From Bacteroidales bacterium (GTDB lineage: Bacteria; Bacteroidota; Bacteroidia; Bacteroidales; UBA932), in assembly GCA_017427885.1 (NCBI GenBank), contig JAFRRW010000004.1, forward strand, positions 41,228 to 105,227: a DNA stretch of 64,000 bases, in the 5' to 3' direction. A program made the position numbers and the translations under genes. Below the pieces are notes generated by a model, which searched no databases, was not told where the DNA came from, and was given only the letters and a program-made list of their open reading frames with translations. Below are positions 18,055 through 27,130 of the stretch, piece by piece. Every line of letters begins with the position of its first letter. The first letter of the stretch is position 1.

Positions 18055-18225
18055 ATGGCTTACAAGATTTCAGAGACTGACTGCGTTGCTTGTGGAACGT
18101 GCCTGGGAGAATGCCCTTCAGGAGCCATCAGTGAAGGAGACGTCTACCATATCGATCCCGATGTCTGCATCGACTGCGGGACTTGCGCAGACGCCTGCCC
18201 CATGGGCGCCATCAACCCCGAATAG
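18055..18225 (+). CDS. 2[4Fe-4S] ferredoxin
   Basis: A 56-aa clostridial-type ferredoxin, MAYKISETDCVACGTCLGEC and onward. It has two CxxCxxCxxxCP motifs (C-VA-C-GT-C-LGE-CP and C-ID-C-GT-C-ADA-CP), the full ligand set for two 4Fe-4S clusters. It is a low-potential electron carrier in anaerobes, for example for pyruvate:ferredoxin oxidoreductase, Rnf or hydrogenases. It is monocistronic, with promoter 17997-18027 and terminator 18249-18274. A short gene of this kind is easily missed by length filters. Confidence 0.95.
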   Translation: MAYKISETDCVACGTCLGECPSGAISEGDVYHIDPDVCIDCGTCADACPMGAINPE

Positions 18226-18248
18226 ACGGAATCAGATCTCAAGATTAC

Positions 18249-18274
18249 AGGAGGACGGCGTCCTCCTTTTTTTG
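18249..18274 (+). terminator. Intrinsic terminator of the ferredoxin gene
   Basis: An 8-bp GC-rich stem, AGGAGGAC/GTCCTCCT with a short loop (18249-18267), runs straight into a T-run of about seven. This is a standard rho-independent terminator. Confidence 0.9.
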
Positions 18275-18282
18275 TATCATAA

Positions 18283-18341
18283 ACGACAGGCAGAAGCCTT
18301 CGGCCCGCCTTTTCAGCGGTGTCCGGGTTTCTGCCTGTCGT
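18283..18341. repeat. Arm-enclosed element R5 between convergent genes
   Basis: A perfect 13-bp inverted repeat (ACGACAGGCAGAA at 18283-18295; its complement at 18329-18341) encloses 33 nt. The enclosed part can form two hairpins, GCC-TTC-GGC and CCGC-CTTTTCA-GCGG, giving a three-way junction. It lies after the M16 peptidase stop (minus strand) and may serve as its terminator, although the T-run is poor. The core does not match the 70-nt core family. Confidence 0.55.
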
Positions 18342-18354
18342 CTGGGAAGCGACT

Positions 18355-21174
18355 TTACTCCTTCTCTGTGGTGTTGCCTGGTTTCATCACCACCTCGACG
18401 AAGTTCCCGGCATTGAACAGGGCCTTCGCGGCGGCCTGGATAGTTTCGGCCGACATCGCGTTCACCGCGGCCTCCCACTCGGCGTCACGGTCGTAGCCGA
18501 ACTTGTAGTGGCTGATGATGTCGCTCTGCCAGTAGTTGTTGCGGATCCTGCTCTCCGGAATGTTCTTCTTAAAGTTCTCTATGGCCCTCGAGGTCTCCTC
18601 GGCGGTGGGACCTTCCTCGGCCAGACGGCGGAATCCTTCGACCGCAAGGCTCCTCAGTTTGTCGGCCAGGGCGGGCTTTGCCTGGAACACGACCTGGAGC
18701 ATATACTCCGGATCCGGTTCCCTCTGGGACTCGTCCACCGCACTCGCCCCGTAGGTTCCGCCTTCCTCCTCGCGGAGAGTGGACGTATAGATCATGTCAA
18801 GGATATAGGAAACGGCGCTGAGGTTCACCTCGTCGGCTACGGTATAGGGCCTGGATTTGTCGTCATATACCTGGAATACCGTGGTCAACGGAGTCTCCAT
18901 ATCGGCAGTGAATACATTCTCCCTCATTCCGGGTAGAATGTCGGTATGGTGATTCACCCAGGAAAGTGGTTTCTTTCCCTTGGGCAGGGATCCGACATAC
19001 TTTTCGACCAGGGGTTTCACGACGGAGAGATCGACGTCTCCCACGATGACCATCACGGCACCGACGGCATCCTTGAACAGGTTGCGGTAGTTCCTTTCAA
19101 GGACTTCGAGGCCCGCCTCGTCAAGGGTGGCCTCGTCGATCACCCGCACACGGGGATTGTCGCCATAGAGCGTCTTCATGGCCTCGACCTGGAGCTTGTA
19201 GTTAGGCTGCTTGACGAAATTGGGAAGGAACGACCTGAGCTGGGTAATGCCCTGGTCGAATTCCTCCTGGTCGAACCTGGGATCGGCCCAGCAGAGATAG
19301 AGGAGCTGGAATGCCGTTTCGAGATCCTTCACGGAAGAGGAACCGGAAACCCCGTTGTAAAGGGATCCGATATAGGGAGTCATATCGACATTCTTGCCCG
19401 AGAGCATCTTCGTGAGGGTGGTTCCCTTGAATTTCGACAATCCGGAATTCCTCTGGAAGAGGGATATAATGTTGTCATCGAAAGTGGCGAGATCCTCAGT
19501 GGGGACAAGGCTCTTTCCTCCGGCTTTGTAGATGTTGAAAAGTATCTGGTCTTTCTTGTATTCGGTAGGAAGGACGACGACCTTGACTCCGTTCGCGAGG
19601 GTCCACTCGGTGGAACCGTAGATGGAAGACGAGGTCTTCTTGACCTTGGAGCCCTTCAGGGCGGAAGGGTCGAGGAGGGGTTCCGTGGTCACTTCCTCCG
19701 CATTCGCCTGGATGTCAGCTGCTTTAACCTCCTGCAACACGGCCAGGACCTGTTCCTTGGAAGGAGTGGCTATGCCTTCTTTCTCCGGTCCCTTGTAGAG
19801 GATGACCTGATTGTCGTCGGTAATCAGCTGGGCGACGACCTGGCCGAGGACGGGGGCGCTCAGCTGGGAGCATATCTGCTTCACGATCTCGTACTCCATC
19901 GCGGGATCCATATAGGGATAGCCCTCAAAGAAATTGTTGATGATAGGCCTGATGAACTCGGGATTCTTGCGGGTGGAAGCCCCGTTCGCGGCCTTCTCGT
20001 AAAATGCTAGCAGGTTGTCCTTGGCCCTGGAAACCTCGCCCTCGGTGAACCCGTATCTCTTCAGTTTCTCCAACTCCGTCATGAACGCCTTGAAGCCGGG
20101 AAGGATCGCATCCTCCTTGCAGGACACCGTCCCCTCGGCCGCCTCCATTGTCTGGGTGTACTTGTCTATGTCGAAGTTTCCGGCCAGGAACGGAGGTTCA
20201 GCCACGGACGTGATGTCCTTGAACCTTTCGTCCATCACCATGCTGATGAGATCCTTGACCACGTCCATCATCTCGCCCACTATCGTGGAATTCATCTCCT
20301 TGGGAAGGGCCTCCCCTTTCCAAAGGACCTCGAAATTGGGTATGGTGGCCTCGGGGTCGGTAATTATACCGACGAGGGGTTCCTGGTTCCCGGGTATGGG
20401 ATAAAGCTCCTTCGGCTGGGGATTCTCTGCTGCGGGGATATCTGCGAAAATGGTCTTTATCTTCTGCTCAACCTCGTCCACATCGATGTCACCGACGACG
20501 ATGAGCGCCTGGAGATCGGGGCGGTACCAGGTCTTGTAGAAATTCCAGAGGGACTCGGGCTTGAAGGTCTCGAGGTTCTCCTGGCTGCCTATCAGGGTAC
20601 ATCCGGCGAACTTGGAATCGCCGTAATAATACGGCAGGGACTTCTCGAACATACGCCAGTTGGCGTTGCGGCGGGAACGCCTCTCCTCGATGATGACTCC
20701 CCTTTCAGCGTCGATCTCGGAAGGATCGTTCGTCACGAAATGGGAATAGTCGTGCATTATCAGGAGACAGGTGTCGACGACCGTCGGCCTCACAAGAGGG
20801 ATGTTGTTGAGCATATACTGGGTATGCTCGAATCCCGTGGAAGCGTTGACATTGCCTCCGAAGGACGCCCCTATGCTCTGGAGCCAGTCCAATATGCCCT
20901 TGCCGGGGAAGTTCTTGGTTCCGTTGAAGCACATATGCTCGAGGAAATGGGCCAGGCCGTCCTGGTCCGGAGTCTCCTGTATGGCACCTACGTCGGTGGC
21001 GAGATAGAACTCGGCCCTCGCGGCGGGAAGGTCGTTGTGACGGATGTAATAGGTAAGCCCATTTTCAAGCTGTCCCTTCTTCACTGCAGGGTCGCAGGGA
21101 AGGGGCTGCGCCTGCTGGGCAACGGCCGAAAAGCCGAGAATGACCGCCAATGCGGCAAAGAGGATTCTTCTCAT
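18355..21174 (-). CDS. M16-family zinc metallopeptidase (insulinase/pitrilysin type), secreted
   Basis: A 939-aa exported peptidase with signal peptide MRRILFAALAVILGFSAVAQ. The inverted zinc site HFLEH (76-80) lies in GLAHFLEHMCFNGTKNFPG, with the distal Glu region SEIDAERGVIIEERRSRRN. The second half (from about residue 520) repeats the M16 fold without a zinc site, as in two-domain members. NASTGFEHTQYMLNNIP and the C-terminal EEGGTYGASAVDE block support the family. It probably degrades peptides in the periplasm. It is divergent from the LysR gene with back-to-back -7 boxes. Confidence 0.93.
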   Translation of the reverse strand: MRRILFAALAVILGFSAVAQQAQPLPCDPAVKKGQLENGLTYYIRHNDLPAARAEFYLATDVGAIQETPDQDGLAHFLEHMCFNGTKNFPGKGILDWLQSIGASFGGNVNASTGFEHTQYMLNNIPLVRPTVVDTCLLIMHDYSHFVTNDPSEIDAERGVIIEERRSRRNANWRMFEKSLPYYYGDSKFAGCTLIGSQENLETFKPESLWNFYKTWYRPDLQALIVVGDIDVDEVEQKIKTIFADIPAAENPQPKELYPIPGNQEPLVGIITDPEATIPNFEVLWKGEALPKEMNSTIVGEMMDVVKDLISMVMDERFKDITSVAEPPFLAGNFDIDKYTQTMEAAEGTVSCKEDAILPGFKAFMTELEKLKRYGFTEGEVSRAKDNLLAFYEKAANGASTRKNPEFIRPIINNFFEGYPYMDPAMEYEIVKQICSQLSAPVLGQVVAQLITDDNQVILYKGPEKEGIATPSKEQVLAVLQEVKAADIQANAEEVTTEPLLDPSALKGSKVKKTSSSIYGSTEWTLANGVKVVVLPTEYKKDQILFNIYKAGGKSLVPTEDLATFDDNIISLFQRNSGLSKFKGTTLTKMLSGKNVDMTPYIGSLYNGVSGSSSVKDLETAFQLLYLCWADPRFDQEEFDQGITQLRSFLPNFVKQPNYKLQVEAMKTLYGDNPRVRVIDEATLDEAGLEVLERNYRNLFKDAVGAVMVIVGDVDLSVVKPLVEKYVGSLPKGKKPLSWVNHHTDILPGMRENVFTADMETPLTTVFQVYDDKSRPYTVADEVNLSAVSYILDMIYTSTLREEEGGTYGASAVDESQREPDPEYMLQVVFQAKPALADKLRSLAVEGFRRLAEEGPTAEETSRAIENFKKNIPESRIRNNYWQSDIISHYKFGYDRDAEWEAAVNAMSAETIQAAAKALFNAGNFVEVVMKPGNTTEKE

Positions 21175-21210
21175 ATCATTTACATTAATTAACTCTGAAA
21201 AAAGTAATCA

Positions 21211-21218
21211 CAAATATA
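21211..21218 (-). promoter_or_regulatory. Promoter -7 box of the M16 peptidase gene (TATATTTG)
   Basis: TATATTTG on the minus strand lies 36 nt upstream of the peptidase ATG. It sits 32 nt from the divergent LysR -7 box, so the two promoters overlap in their -33 regions and could be controlled together. Confidence 0.55.
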
Positions 21219-21250
21219 GCGTTTTTTCTTTCCTTTTGACATTTAATGCA

Positions 21251-21258
21251 TATATTTG
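21251..21258 (+). promoter_or_regulatory. Promoter -7 box of the LysR gene (TATATTTG)
   Basis: TATATTTG lies 19 nt before the LysR ATG at 21278. A TTTG occurs upstream at 21235-21238, but the spacing of 12 nt is too short for a normal -33 element. Confidence 0.5.
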
Positions 21259-21277
21259 CACATAAGTAAAAATTATT

Positions 21278-22114
21278 ATGTTTGAGGATACAAGGTTGAA
21301 AGTGTTCATGGCCGTGGCAAGGACCGGGAGCTTCACCGCCGCGGCGAGGGAGATAGGCATCAGCCAGCCCGCTGTGAGCCAGAACGTAGCCGAACTGGAA
21401 AAGGAAGTGGGAGAACCCCTGTTCGAACGGCAGAGAGGGTCCGTAAGGCTGACAGACACCGGTATGGCGTTTATGGACTATGCCTCCAGGATCATCCACT
21501 GGTATGGGGCGATGGACTCGGCGTTCGGGCCGTCAGCGAGGGTTTCCCACCCAGGACCGCTGATCGTTTCGGCCGATTCCTATTGTTCCGACTACCTGGT
21601 CCCGAAGCTTGTCACCGCTTTGCGCCTTTCTTCCCCCAACCTCAAGTTCATAATCAACCCTTATGAAAAAGAGGATGGAGGAAAGGATCCCGAAATCAGT
21701 TTCTTCGTGGCTGAGAAACCTTCCGAAGCCGACCTCCTGAACACCGCGACACTCTGCGGAACAGTCCAGGCCTGCGCGGTCTCCTCCTCCCCTTCCGTCC
21801 AGGCGCAGGGGTATTTTCCCGAAGGGATGCTCCTGGCCGTATGGGAGCCCTATTTCAAACTCGTACCCGACGACATAAAGGCCCTCACGGTCCTGGTGTC
21901 CGAATCTGTCCCGGCCGTAGAATCCGCCGCCGCGTCATCGGAAGGCATCATCGGAATACTGCCCTTGCACGAAGGCCTCAACCCTTCCCTCAAGGTGCTC
22001 CCTTTCCCCTTGCCTGATCTCCAGCTGGACCTCCATATGGAACCGTCCGCCGATTTCTCAACCACGGATTTATTCCTTAAGATATCTTCCTTGCTGCAAT
22101 CCGGAATTATTTGA
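21278..22114 (+). CDS. LysR-family transcriptional regulator
   Basis: A 278-aa DNA-binding regulator. The N-terminal winged helix-turn-helix is clear: LKVFMAVARTGSFTAAARE, IGISQPAVSQNVAELEKEVG and PLFERQRGSVRLTDTG. The rest is a periplasmic-binding-like effector domain from about residue 88, somewhat shorter and more diverged than in typical LysR proteins (about 300 aa). The effector is unknown. By the usual LysR logic, divergence from the M16 peptidase gene with a 103-nt shared region suggests it controls that gene and itself. Confidence 0.9.
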   Translation: MFEDTRLKVFMAVARTGSFTAAAREIGISQPAVSQNVAELEKEVGEPLFERQRGSVRLTDTGMAFMDYASRIIHWYGAMDSAFGPSARVSHPGPLIVSADSYCSDYLVPKLVTALRLSSPNLKFIINPYEKEDGGKDPEISFFVAEKPSEADLLNTATLCGTVQACAVSSSPSVQAQGYFPEGMLLAVWEPYFKLVPDDIKALTVLVSESVPAVESAAASSEGIIGILPLHEGLNPSLKVLPFPLPDLQLDLHMEPSADFSTTDLFLKISSLLQSGII

Positions 22115-22115
22115 G

Positions 22116-22123
22116 TATATTTG
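22116..22123 (+). promoter_or_regulatory. Promoter -7 box of parE (TATATTTG)
   Basis: TATATTTG lies 25 nt ahead of the parE ATG and directly after the LysR stop. It suggests independent transcription of the parE-acyltransferase-ligase unit. The -33 region is weak. Confidence 0.5.
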
Positions 22124-22148
22124 TAAGATTAGAGTACTACGATAGGAT

Positions 22149-24095
22149 ATGGCGAAAGAAAAGATGCAGGCAAGTGCCGCCGGCACATATACGGACGAGA
22201 ACATCCGAACCCTTGAAGGCGTCGAGCATATCAGGCGCAGGCCCGGCATGTACATCGGCCGTCTCGGCAACGGATCCAACCCTGGGGACGGAATCTACGT
22301 GCTCCTGAAGGAGATCATCGACAATTCCGTCGATGAATTCTCGATGGGTGCCGGCCGCCAGATCAAGGTGGATATCGTGGACAACACGGTGACCGTCAGG
22401 GACTTCGGACGCGGCATCCCCCTTGATTCCGTAGTGAAGGCCACCAGTGTCCTGAACACCGGAGGCAAGTTCGACGACGCCGTATTCAAGAAATCCGTAG
22501 GTCTCAACGGAGTCGGTACCAAGGCCGTGAACGCCCTTTCCGCCTCCTTCTATGTGGAGTCTTTCCGCGACGGGGAGAGTTCCTGGGCTCGGTACCAGAG
22601 GGGAATCCTGCAGGACAGCGGCAAGAAAGAGGGCGTCGGGGAGAAGAACGGAACCCTCGTGGAATTCAAGCCGGACAGCGAGATGTTCGGAGAATTCGAA
22701 TTCAATACGGATTTTGTGGAGACGATGGTCAAGAACTATTCTTACCTGAACAAAGGTCTCACCCTCAAGTTCAACGGGACCGACTACAAATCTGAAAACG
22801 GCCTCCTTGACCTCGTGAACGACGGAATCGGAGAGCCCCCTCTCTACCCTCCCATCCATCTGGAAGACAACGACATCGAAGTGGTCATCACCCACGACAA
22901 CGATTACGGCGAGGACATCACCTCCTTCGTGAACGGTCAGAACACCCGCGACGGAGGCACCCACCTGGCCGCATTCCGCGAGGCGGTGGCCAAGACCCTC
23001 AAGGAGTTCTTCAAGAAGAACTACGCTCCCGAATACTGCCGCAGGGGCATCGTGGGCGCCATAAGCATCAAGATCCAGGAACCGAACTTCGAAGGCCAGA
23101 CCAAGACCAAGCTCGGTTCCACCTATATGTGGGAGAAGGTGAGGATGGAGAACGGCCATCCCGTGAAGAATCCCGACGGTTCCCTCATCATCGACCGGGG
23201 ACAGACCATCAGGACGTTCATCAACGATTTCATAGCCAAGCACCTGGACAACTATCTCAGGATGCATATGGACGTCGCGGCCATCATCGAAGAAAGGGTC
23301 AAGGCATCCCAGAAGGAGGGCGAGGAGATCCAGAGCATCCAGAAAAAGACCAGGGAGAGGAACAAGCGCACCCAGGTGTACAACCGCAAGTTACGCGACT
23401 GCCGCTACCACTTCAACGACAAGGTGGCCAAGGACAAGGAGGAGGAAAAGGAGAAATCCAGCATCTTCATCACCGAGGGCGACTCCGCATCCGGAACTAT
23501 CACGAAGGTAAGGAACGCCAACCACCAGGCAGTCTTCTCCCTCAGGGGAAAGCCCATCAACTGCTACAAGGAAAGCCGCAGGAAGGTGGCGGAGAACGAG
23601 GAACTCAACCTCCTGATTTCGGCCCTCGGGGTAGAGGACGACGTCGAGAACCTCCGCTACAACAACATAATCGTGGCTACCGATGCCGATGACGACGGGA
23701 TGCACATCAGGATGCTGGTCCTGACCTTCTTCATGAAATACTACCCCGACCTCATCCGCCGCGGACACGTACACATCCTCCAGACTCCCCTCTTCAGGGT
23801 CAGGAACAAGAAGGAAACGATGTACTGCTACTCCCCCGACGAAAAAGAGAAGGCGATAAAGAAACTGAAGACCGGGGTCGAGATCACCAGGTTCAAGGGT
23901 CTCGGGGAGATTTCATCGAACGAGTTCGTGGATTTCATCGGCGACGGAATGAGGCTGGACCTTGTGAAACTGTCCGACGAGGAATCCCTCGCCGAGATCA
24001 TGGAATTCTATATGGGCGACAACACGGTGGACCGTCAGAATTTCATCAGGCAGAACCTCCGCTCGGAAGAGGAACTTGAAGACGTAAACATCTGA
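22149..24095 (+). CDS. parE: DNA topoisomerase IV subunit B (ParE/GyrB family)
   Basis: ATPase subunit of a type IIA topoisomerase that decatenates chromosomes, 648 aa. The GHKL ATP site is seen in LKEIIDNSVDEFSMG, VRDFGRGIPLD and KSVGLNGVGTKAVNALS. The transducer region has QTKTKLGST. The TOPRIM domain shows ITEGDSASGTI and ATDADDDGMHIRM, and FKGLGEISSNEF is near the C-terminus. The form with VRDFGRGIP and a short insert-free C-terminus fits the Bacteroidota subunit named ParE, but GyrB cannot be fully excluded. No ParC gene follows; two lipid genes do. Confidence 0.93.
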   Translation: MAKEKMQASAAGTYTDENIRTLEGVEHIRRRPGMYIGRLGNGSNPGDGIYVLLKEIIDNSVDEFSMGAGRQIKVDIVDNTVTVRDFGRGIPLDSVVKATSVLNTGGKFDDAVFKKSVGLNGVGTKAVNALSASFYVESFRDGESSWARYQRGILQDSGKKEGVGEKNGTLVEFKPDSEMFGEFEFNTDFVETMVKNYSYLNKGLTLKFNGTDYKSENGLLDLVNDGIGEPPLYPPIHLEDNDIEVVITHDNDYGEDITSFVNGQNTRDGGTHLAAFREAVAKTLKEFFKKNYAPEYCRRGIVGAISIKIQEPNFEGQTKTKLGSTYMWEKVRMENGHPVKNPDGSLIIDRGQTIRTFINDFIAKHLDNYLRMHMDVAAIIEERVKASQKEGEEIQSIQKKTRERNKRTQVYNRKLRDCRYHFNDKVAKDKEEEKEKSSIFITEGDSASGTITKVRNANHQAVFSLRGKPINCYKESRRKVAENEELNLLISALGVEDDVENLRYNNIIVATDADDDGMHIRMLVLTFFMKYYPDLIRRGHVHILQTPLFRVRNKKETMYCYSPDEKEKAIKKLKTGVEITRFKGLGEISSNEFVDFIGDGMRLDLVKLSDEESLAEIMEFYMGDNTVDRQNFIRQNLRSEEELEDVNI

Positions 24096-24100
24096 TTTCC

Positions 24101-24664
24101 ATGAGTAAGTGCTGGTCTTCATTTTGCGGAAAGTTACTCCGGCGGATGGGATGGACCGTCGTGGGCGGTCCCGTACCTGAGAAAAAGGCGATCATCCTCG
24201 GGGTGCCCCACACCTCGGTCTGGGACTTCGTGGTGTCGTACCTTTTCTACACCTCGTTCCACGCCCAGAAAGCCCGGGTGATGGTGAAGAAAGAATTCTT
24301 CATCTGGCCCTTTGGCTCGCTGATGAGGTCGATGGGGGCCATCCCGGTGGACCGCAGCAACGCCACGACCCTGGTGAGGAGCCTGATCACCGAGATGGAA
24401 AAGGATGACGAATTCATCCTCGCCATAGCCCCCGAGGGCACCAGGAAACCGGTCAGGCGCTGGAAGACCGGATTCCATACCATAGCCCGCGAAACCGGGG
24501 TTCCGGTGTATCTTGGGTTCTTCGACTGGGGGAAAAAGGAAGTGGGATGCGGGGAGAAGTTCCCCCTGACCGACGACGCAAGGGCCGACATGGCGGCAAT
24601 CCAGCAGGAATACGAAAAGATGGGAGTGAAGGGTAAGTATCCGGACAACTTCATAACACGTTAG
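24101..24664 (+). CDS. Lysophospholipid acyltransferase (PlsC-like)
   Basis: A 187-aa acyltransferase of the LPLAT family. The HX4D-type catalytic motif appears as GVPHTSVWDFVVS, and the phosphate-binding block as APEGTRKPVRRWKTGFHTIA. KKEFFIWPFGSLMRSMGAIPVDRS is the usual middle block. It is shorter than PlsC and resembles the small 1-acylglycerol-3-phosphate acyltransferase-like proteins of Bacteroidota. It sits 5 nt after parE and 3 nt before an acyl-CoA/ACP ligase, so a joint role in fatty-acid or phospholipid metabolism is likely. Confidence 0.87.
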   Translation: MSKCWSSFCGKLLRRMGWTVVGGPVPEKKAIILGVPHTSVWDFVVSYLFYTSFHAQKARVMVKKEFFIWPFGSLMRSMGAIPVDRSNATTLVRSLITEMEKDDEFILAIAPEGTRKPVRRWKTGFHTIARETGVPVYLGFFDWGKKEVGCGEKFPLTDDARADMAAIQQEYEKMGVKGKYPDNFITR

Positions 24665-24667
24665 GAG

Positions 24668-26323
24668 ATGAACAGTTTCTACCGCCGTCTGACAACGAAC
24701 AGGGAGAATTACATCACCACCCTGGCGAAGCTCTTCGACTACAGCACCGCCGCCTTCTCCAAAAGGACGCAGTCCCAATTCATTGACGGCACCCAGAAAT
24801 ACACCTATGATTCCTTCCGGCACAAGTGCCTGGAACTGTCCCACCTGATGTCCAGGTTCAACATCGGCGCAGGGGACAAGGTGGCCATTATGTCCCAGAA
24901 CATGCCGAACTGGACGGTGGCTATGTTCTCGTCCGTCCCCTTCGGCAGGGTGATCGTCCCCGTCCTCCCGGACTCTTCCGGGAACGAACTGACCAATATC
25001 CTCGACCATTCCGGCGCAAAGGTCATCTTCATCTCCGAACGCAGCCTCCCAAAACTCACCCAGGAATGCAGGGACCGCCTCACCCTCATCATCAACATCG
25101 AGGATTTCTCCCTCATCAAGGCGGACAACGACTCCTTCACCTGCGAAGGTTTCCTGAAAGAGCCCCAGCCCGATGACCTTACCGCAATATTCTATACATC
25201 AGGAACTTCCGGAAACGCCAAAGGAGTGATGCTCTCCCACAGGAACCTATGCTCCAACATCATCGCCGCAGCCCACGCCCAGAAGGCGGGACCCCGTGAC
25301 AGGTGGCTGTCCGTCCTCCCCATGGGACACACCTACGAGATGGCCTTCAGCCTTCTCTACCCCCTTTACGTTGGAGGCTGCGTCAATTACATCCGCAAGC
25401 TCCCCACCCCTTCCGTCCTGATGGACGCGATGAAGAAGGTACGTCCCACCATTATGTGTTCCGTCCCCCTCATCATCGAGAAGGTCTACCGCACCAGCAT
25501 CGTTCCCACAGTAGAGAAGAGCCGCGTCCTCTCCTGGATGAAAGCCCGTTTCCCGAACCTTCTCTGCCGTCTCGTCGGCCGCAGGCTGTATAAGACGATG
25601 GGCGGCAAACTGAGGTTCTTCGGCATCGGAGGCTCCAAGCTCGACCCCGTCGTGGAAGATTTCCTCCACCGCGCCCATTTCCCCTATGCCATTGGATACG
25701 GGCTTACCGAGACGGCGCCCCTCATCTCCAACGCCTGCGTCGGCAAGACCGTCGTCGGCTCGTGCGGGGTTCCGGCATACGGAGTAGAGGTCAGGCTGGA
25801 CAATATGGATCCGGACACCGGCGAAGGCGAGATCATCGTCAAGGGAGACAATGTTATGCTCGGCTACTACCGCGATCCCCAGAGGACCAGAGGTTCCCTG
25901 ACCCCCGACGGATGGCTGCGCACCAACGACCTGGCCGTCATGGACAAGAAGGGCAGGCTCTACATCAAGGGAAGGCTCGGGAACATGATCGTGGGACCGT
26001 CGGGAGAGAACATCTATCCCGAAGAAATCGAGCAGGTGATAAACAACTTCTCCGGAGTGAACGATTCCTTGGTCGTAAAGAGAGGGGACAAGCTCGTGGC
26101 CCTCATCAAGTTCGACGACAAGGTGATAAACTGGGACCAGGCCCGCGAGGACAAGTTCTTCGAGGAACTGGAGGCCAAGAAGAAAGCCGTTATGGAATAT
26201 ATCAACAGACACGTCAGCAAGGCCTCCAAGGTCAACGACGTGGAAGTGATGAAGGAACCCTTCGAAAAGACGGCCACCCAGAAGATCCGGAGATTCCTTT
26301 ACAAAGACAAAAACGAAAAATAA
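24668..26323 (+). CDS. AMP-binding long-chain acyl-CoA (or acyl-ACP) ligase
   Basis: A 551-aa adenylate-forming enzyme that activates fatty acids. Motifs: FYTSGTSGNAKGVMLSHRN (P-loop of the ANL superfamily), AIGYGLTETAPLISN, DGWLRTNDLAVMDKKGRLYIKGR and the C-terminal catalytic lysine region KTATQKIRRF. A paralogue of similar length lies at 44022-45665. It is preceded by the acyltransferase and followed by a strong bidirectional terminator. Chain length and the CoA/ACP choice are not decidable here. Confidence 0.92.
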   Translation: MNSFYRRLTTNRENYITTLAKLFDYSTAAFSKRTQSQFIDGTQKYTYDSFRHKCLELSHLMSRFNIGAGDKVAIMSQNMPNWTVAMFSSVPFGRVIVPVLPDSSGNELTNILDHSGAKVIFISERSLPKLTQECRDRLTLIINIEDFSLIKADNDSFTCEGFLKEPQPDDLTAIFYTSGTSGNAKGVMLSHRNLCSNIIAAAHAQKAGPRDRWLSVLPMGHTYEMAFSLLYPLYVGGCVNYIRKLPTPSVLMDAMKKVRPTIMCSVPLIIEKVYRTSIVPTVEKSRVLSWMKARFPNLLCRLVGRRLYKTMGGKLRFFGIGGSKLDPVVEDFLHRAHFPYAIGYGLTETAPLISNACVGKTVVGSCGVPAYGVEVRLDNMDPDTGEGEIIVKGDNVMLGYYRDPQRTRGSLTPDGWLRTNDLAVMDKKGRLYIKGRLGNMIVGPSGENIYPEEIEQVINNFSGVNDSLVVKRGDKLVALIKFDDKVINWDQAREDKFFEELEAKKKAVMEYINRHVSKASKVNDVEVMKEPFEKTATQKIRRFLYKDKNEK

Positions 26324-26357
26324 AAAATCAGCCCGGCCATGAAGCCGGGCTGATTTT
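26324..26357. terminator. Bidirectional intrinsic terminator
   Basis: A perfect 14-bp stem, AAAATCAGCCCGGC with a 6-nt loop, has A-runs on the left and T-runs on the right. It can therefore end both the acyl-CoA ligase transcript (plus) and the rpsF-rpsR-rplI transcript (minus). Confidence 0.93.
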
Positions 26358-26374
26358 AAAACGTCAATTGGAGA

Positions 26375-26824
26375 TTACTCTTCGGGAACGACGGTGAACT
26401 TGAGGGCTCCCTTGATGGCCTTGTAGCATTTCACGGCAGCCTCGTATTCGCCAGCCTCCTTGACAGTCTCGGAAAGGATGGTGATGTCCTTCTTGTCGAC
26501 GTTGATCCCCTGGGCTGCAAGCGCTTCGGCGAGCTGGGCCGAAGTTACGGAACCATAGATCTTTCCGGACTCGCTGACCTTGACGGCCACGGTGAGAGGG
26601 GTCTCTGCAATCTTGGCTGCAAGGGCTTCGGCCTCCTCTACAAGTTTAGCCTCCTTGTGGGCGCGCTGACGGAGGGTCTCCTCGTGCTGCTTGAGGGCGG
26701 ACTTGGTGGCCATCGTAGCGATTCCCTGAGGGATAAGATAATTGAGAGCGTATCCAGGCTTTACTTCTACCACCTCATCGGCCTCGCCGAGATGGGCAAC
26801 TTCTTTCTTGAGTATAACTTTCAT
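26375..26824 (-). CDS. rplI: 50S ribosomal protein L9
   Basis: A 149-aa large-subunit protein. The N-terminal rRNA-binding domain begins MKVILKKEVAHLGEADEVVEVKPGYALNYLIPQG, a hallmark of L9, followed by a long central helix and the C-terminal domain (KIYGSVTSAQLAEAL). The ATG at 26824 is chosen over a GTG three codons earlier because L9 begins MKVIL. It is the last gene of the rpsF-rpsR-rplI operon. Confidence 0.97.
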   Translation of the reverse strand: MKVILKKEVAHLGEADEVVEVKPGYALNYLIPQGIATMATKSALKQHEETLRQRAHKEAKLVEEAEALAAKIAETPLTVAVKVSESGKIYGSVTSAQLAEALAAQGINVDKKDITILSETVKEAGEYEAAVKCYKAIKGALKFTVVPEE

Positions 26825-26835
26825 GGTGCTCACAA

Positions 26836-27117
26836 TTATTTAAGAAGGTCGGTAACGTAAGGGAGTAGGGCAAGGGTACGGGCCCTCTTAATGGCCGTGG
26901 AGACCTTCCTCTGGAATTTGAGGGAGGTACCGGTGATCCTCCTGGGGAGAATCTTACCCTGCTCGTTCAGGAACTTCTTGAGGAACTCGGGGTCCTTGTA
27001 ATCCACGTACTTGATGCCGGCTTTCTTGAAACGGCAGTACTTCTTCTTCCTGACCTCGACGGTGGGAGGGTTCAGGTAACGGATCTGACGGTTCTGGTCT
27101 GTATTGTTCTGTGCCAT
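26836..27117 (-). CDS. rpsR: 30S ribosomal protein S18
   Basis: A 93-aa small-subunit platform protein that pairs with S6. Diagnostic segments are [44 protein letters not shown] and [13 protein letters not shown]. It lies 13 nt after rpsF and 11 nt before rplI. Together with S6 it may bind the structured leader of this operon. Confidence 0.98.
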   Translation of the reverse strand: MAQNNTDQNRQIRYLNPPTVEVRKKKYCRFKKAGIKYVDYKDPEFLKKFLNEQGKILPRRITGTSLKFQRKVSTAIKRARTLALLPYVTDLLK

Positions 27118-27130
27118 AGTTCAATCCTCC

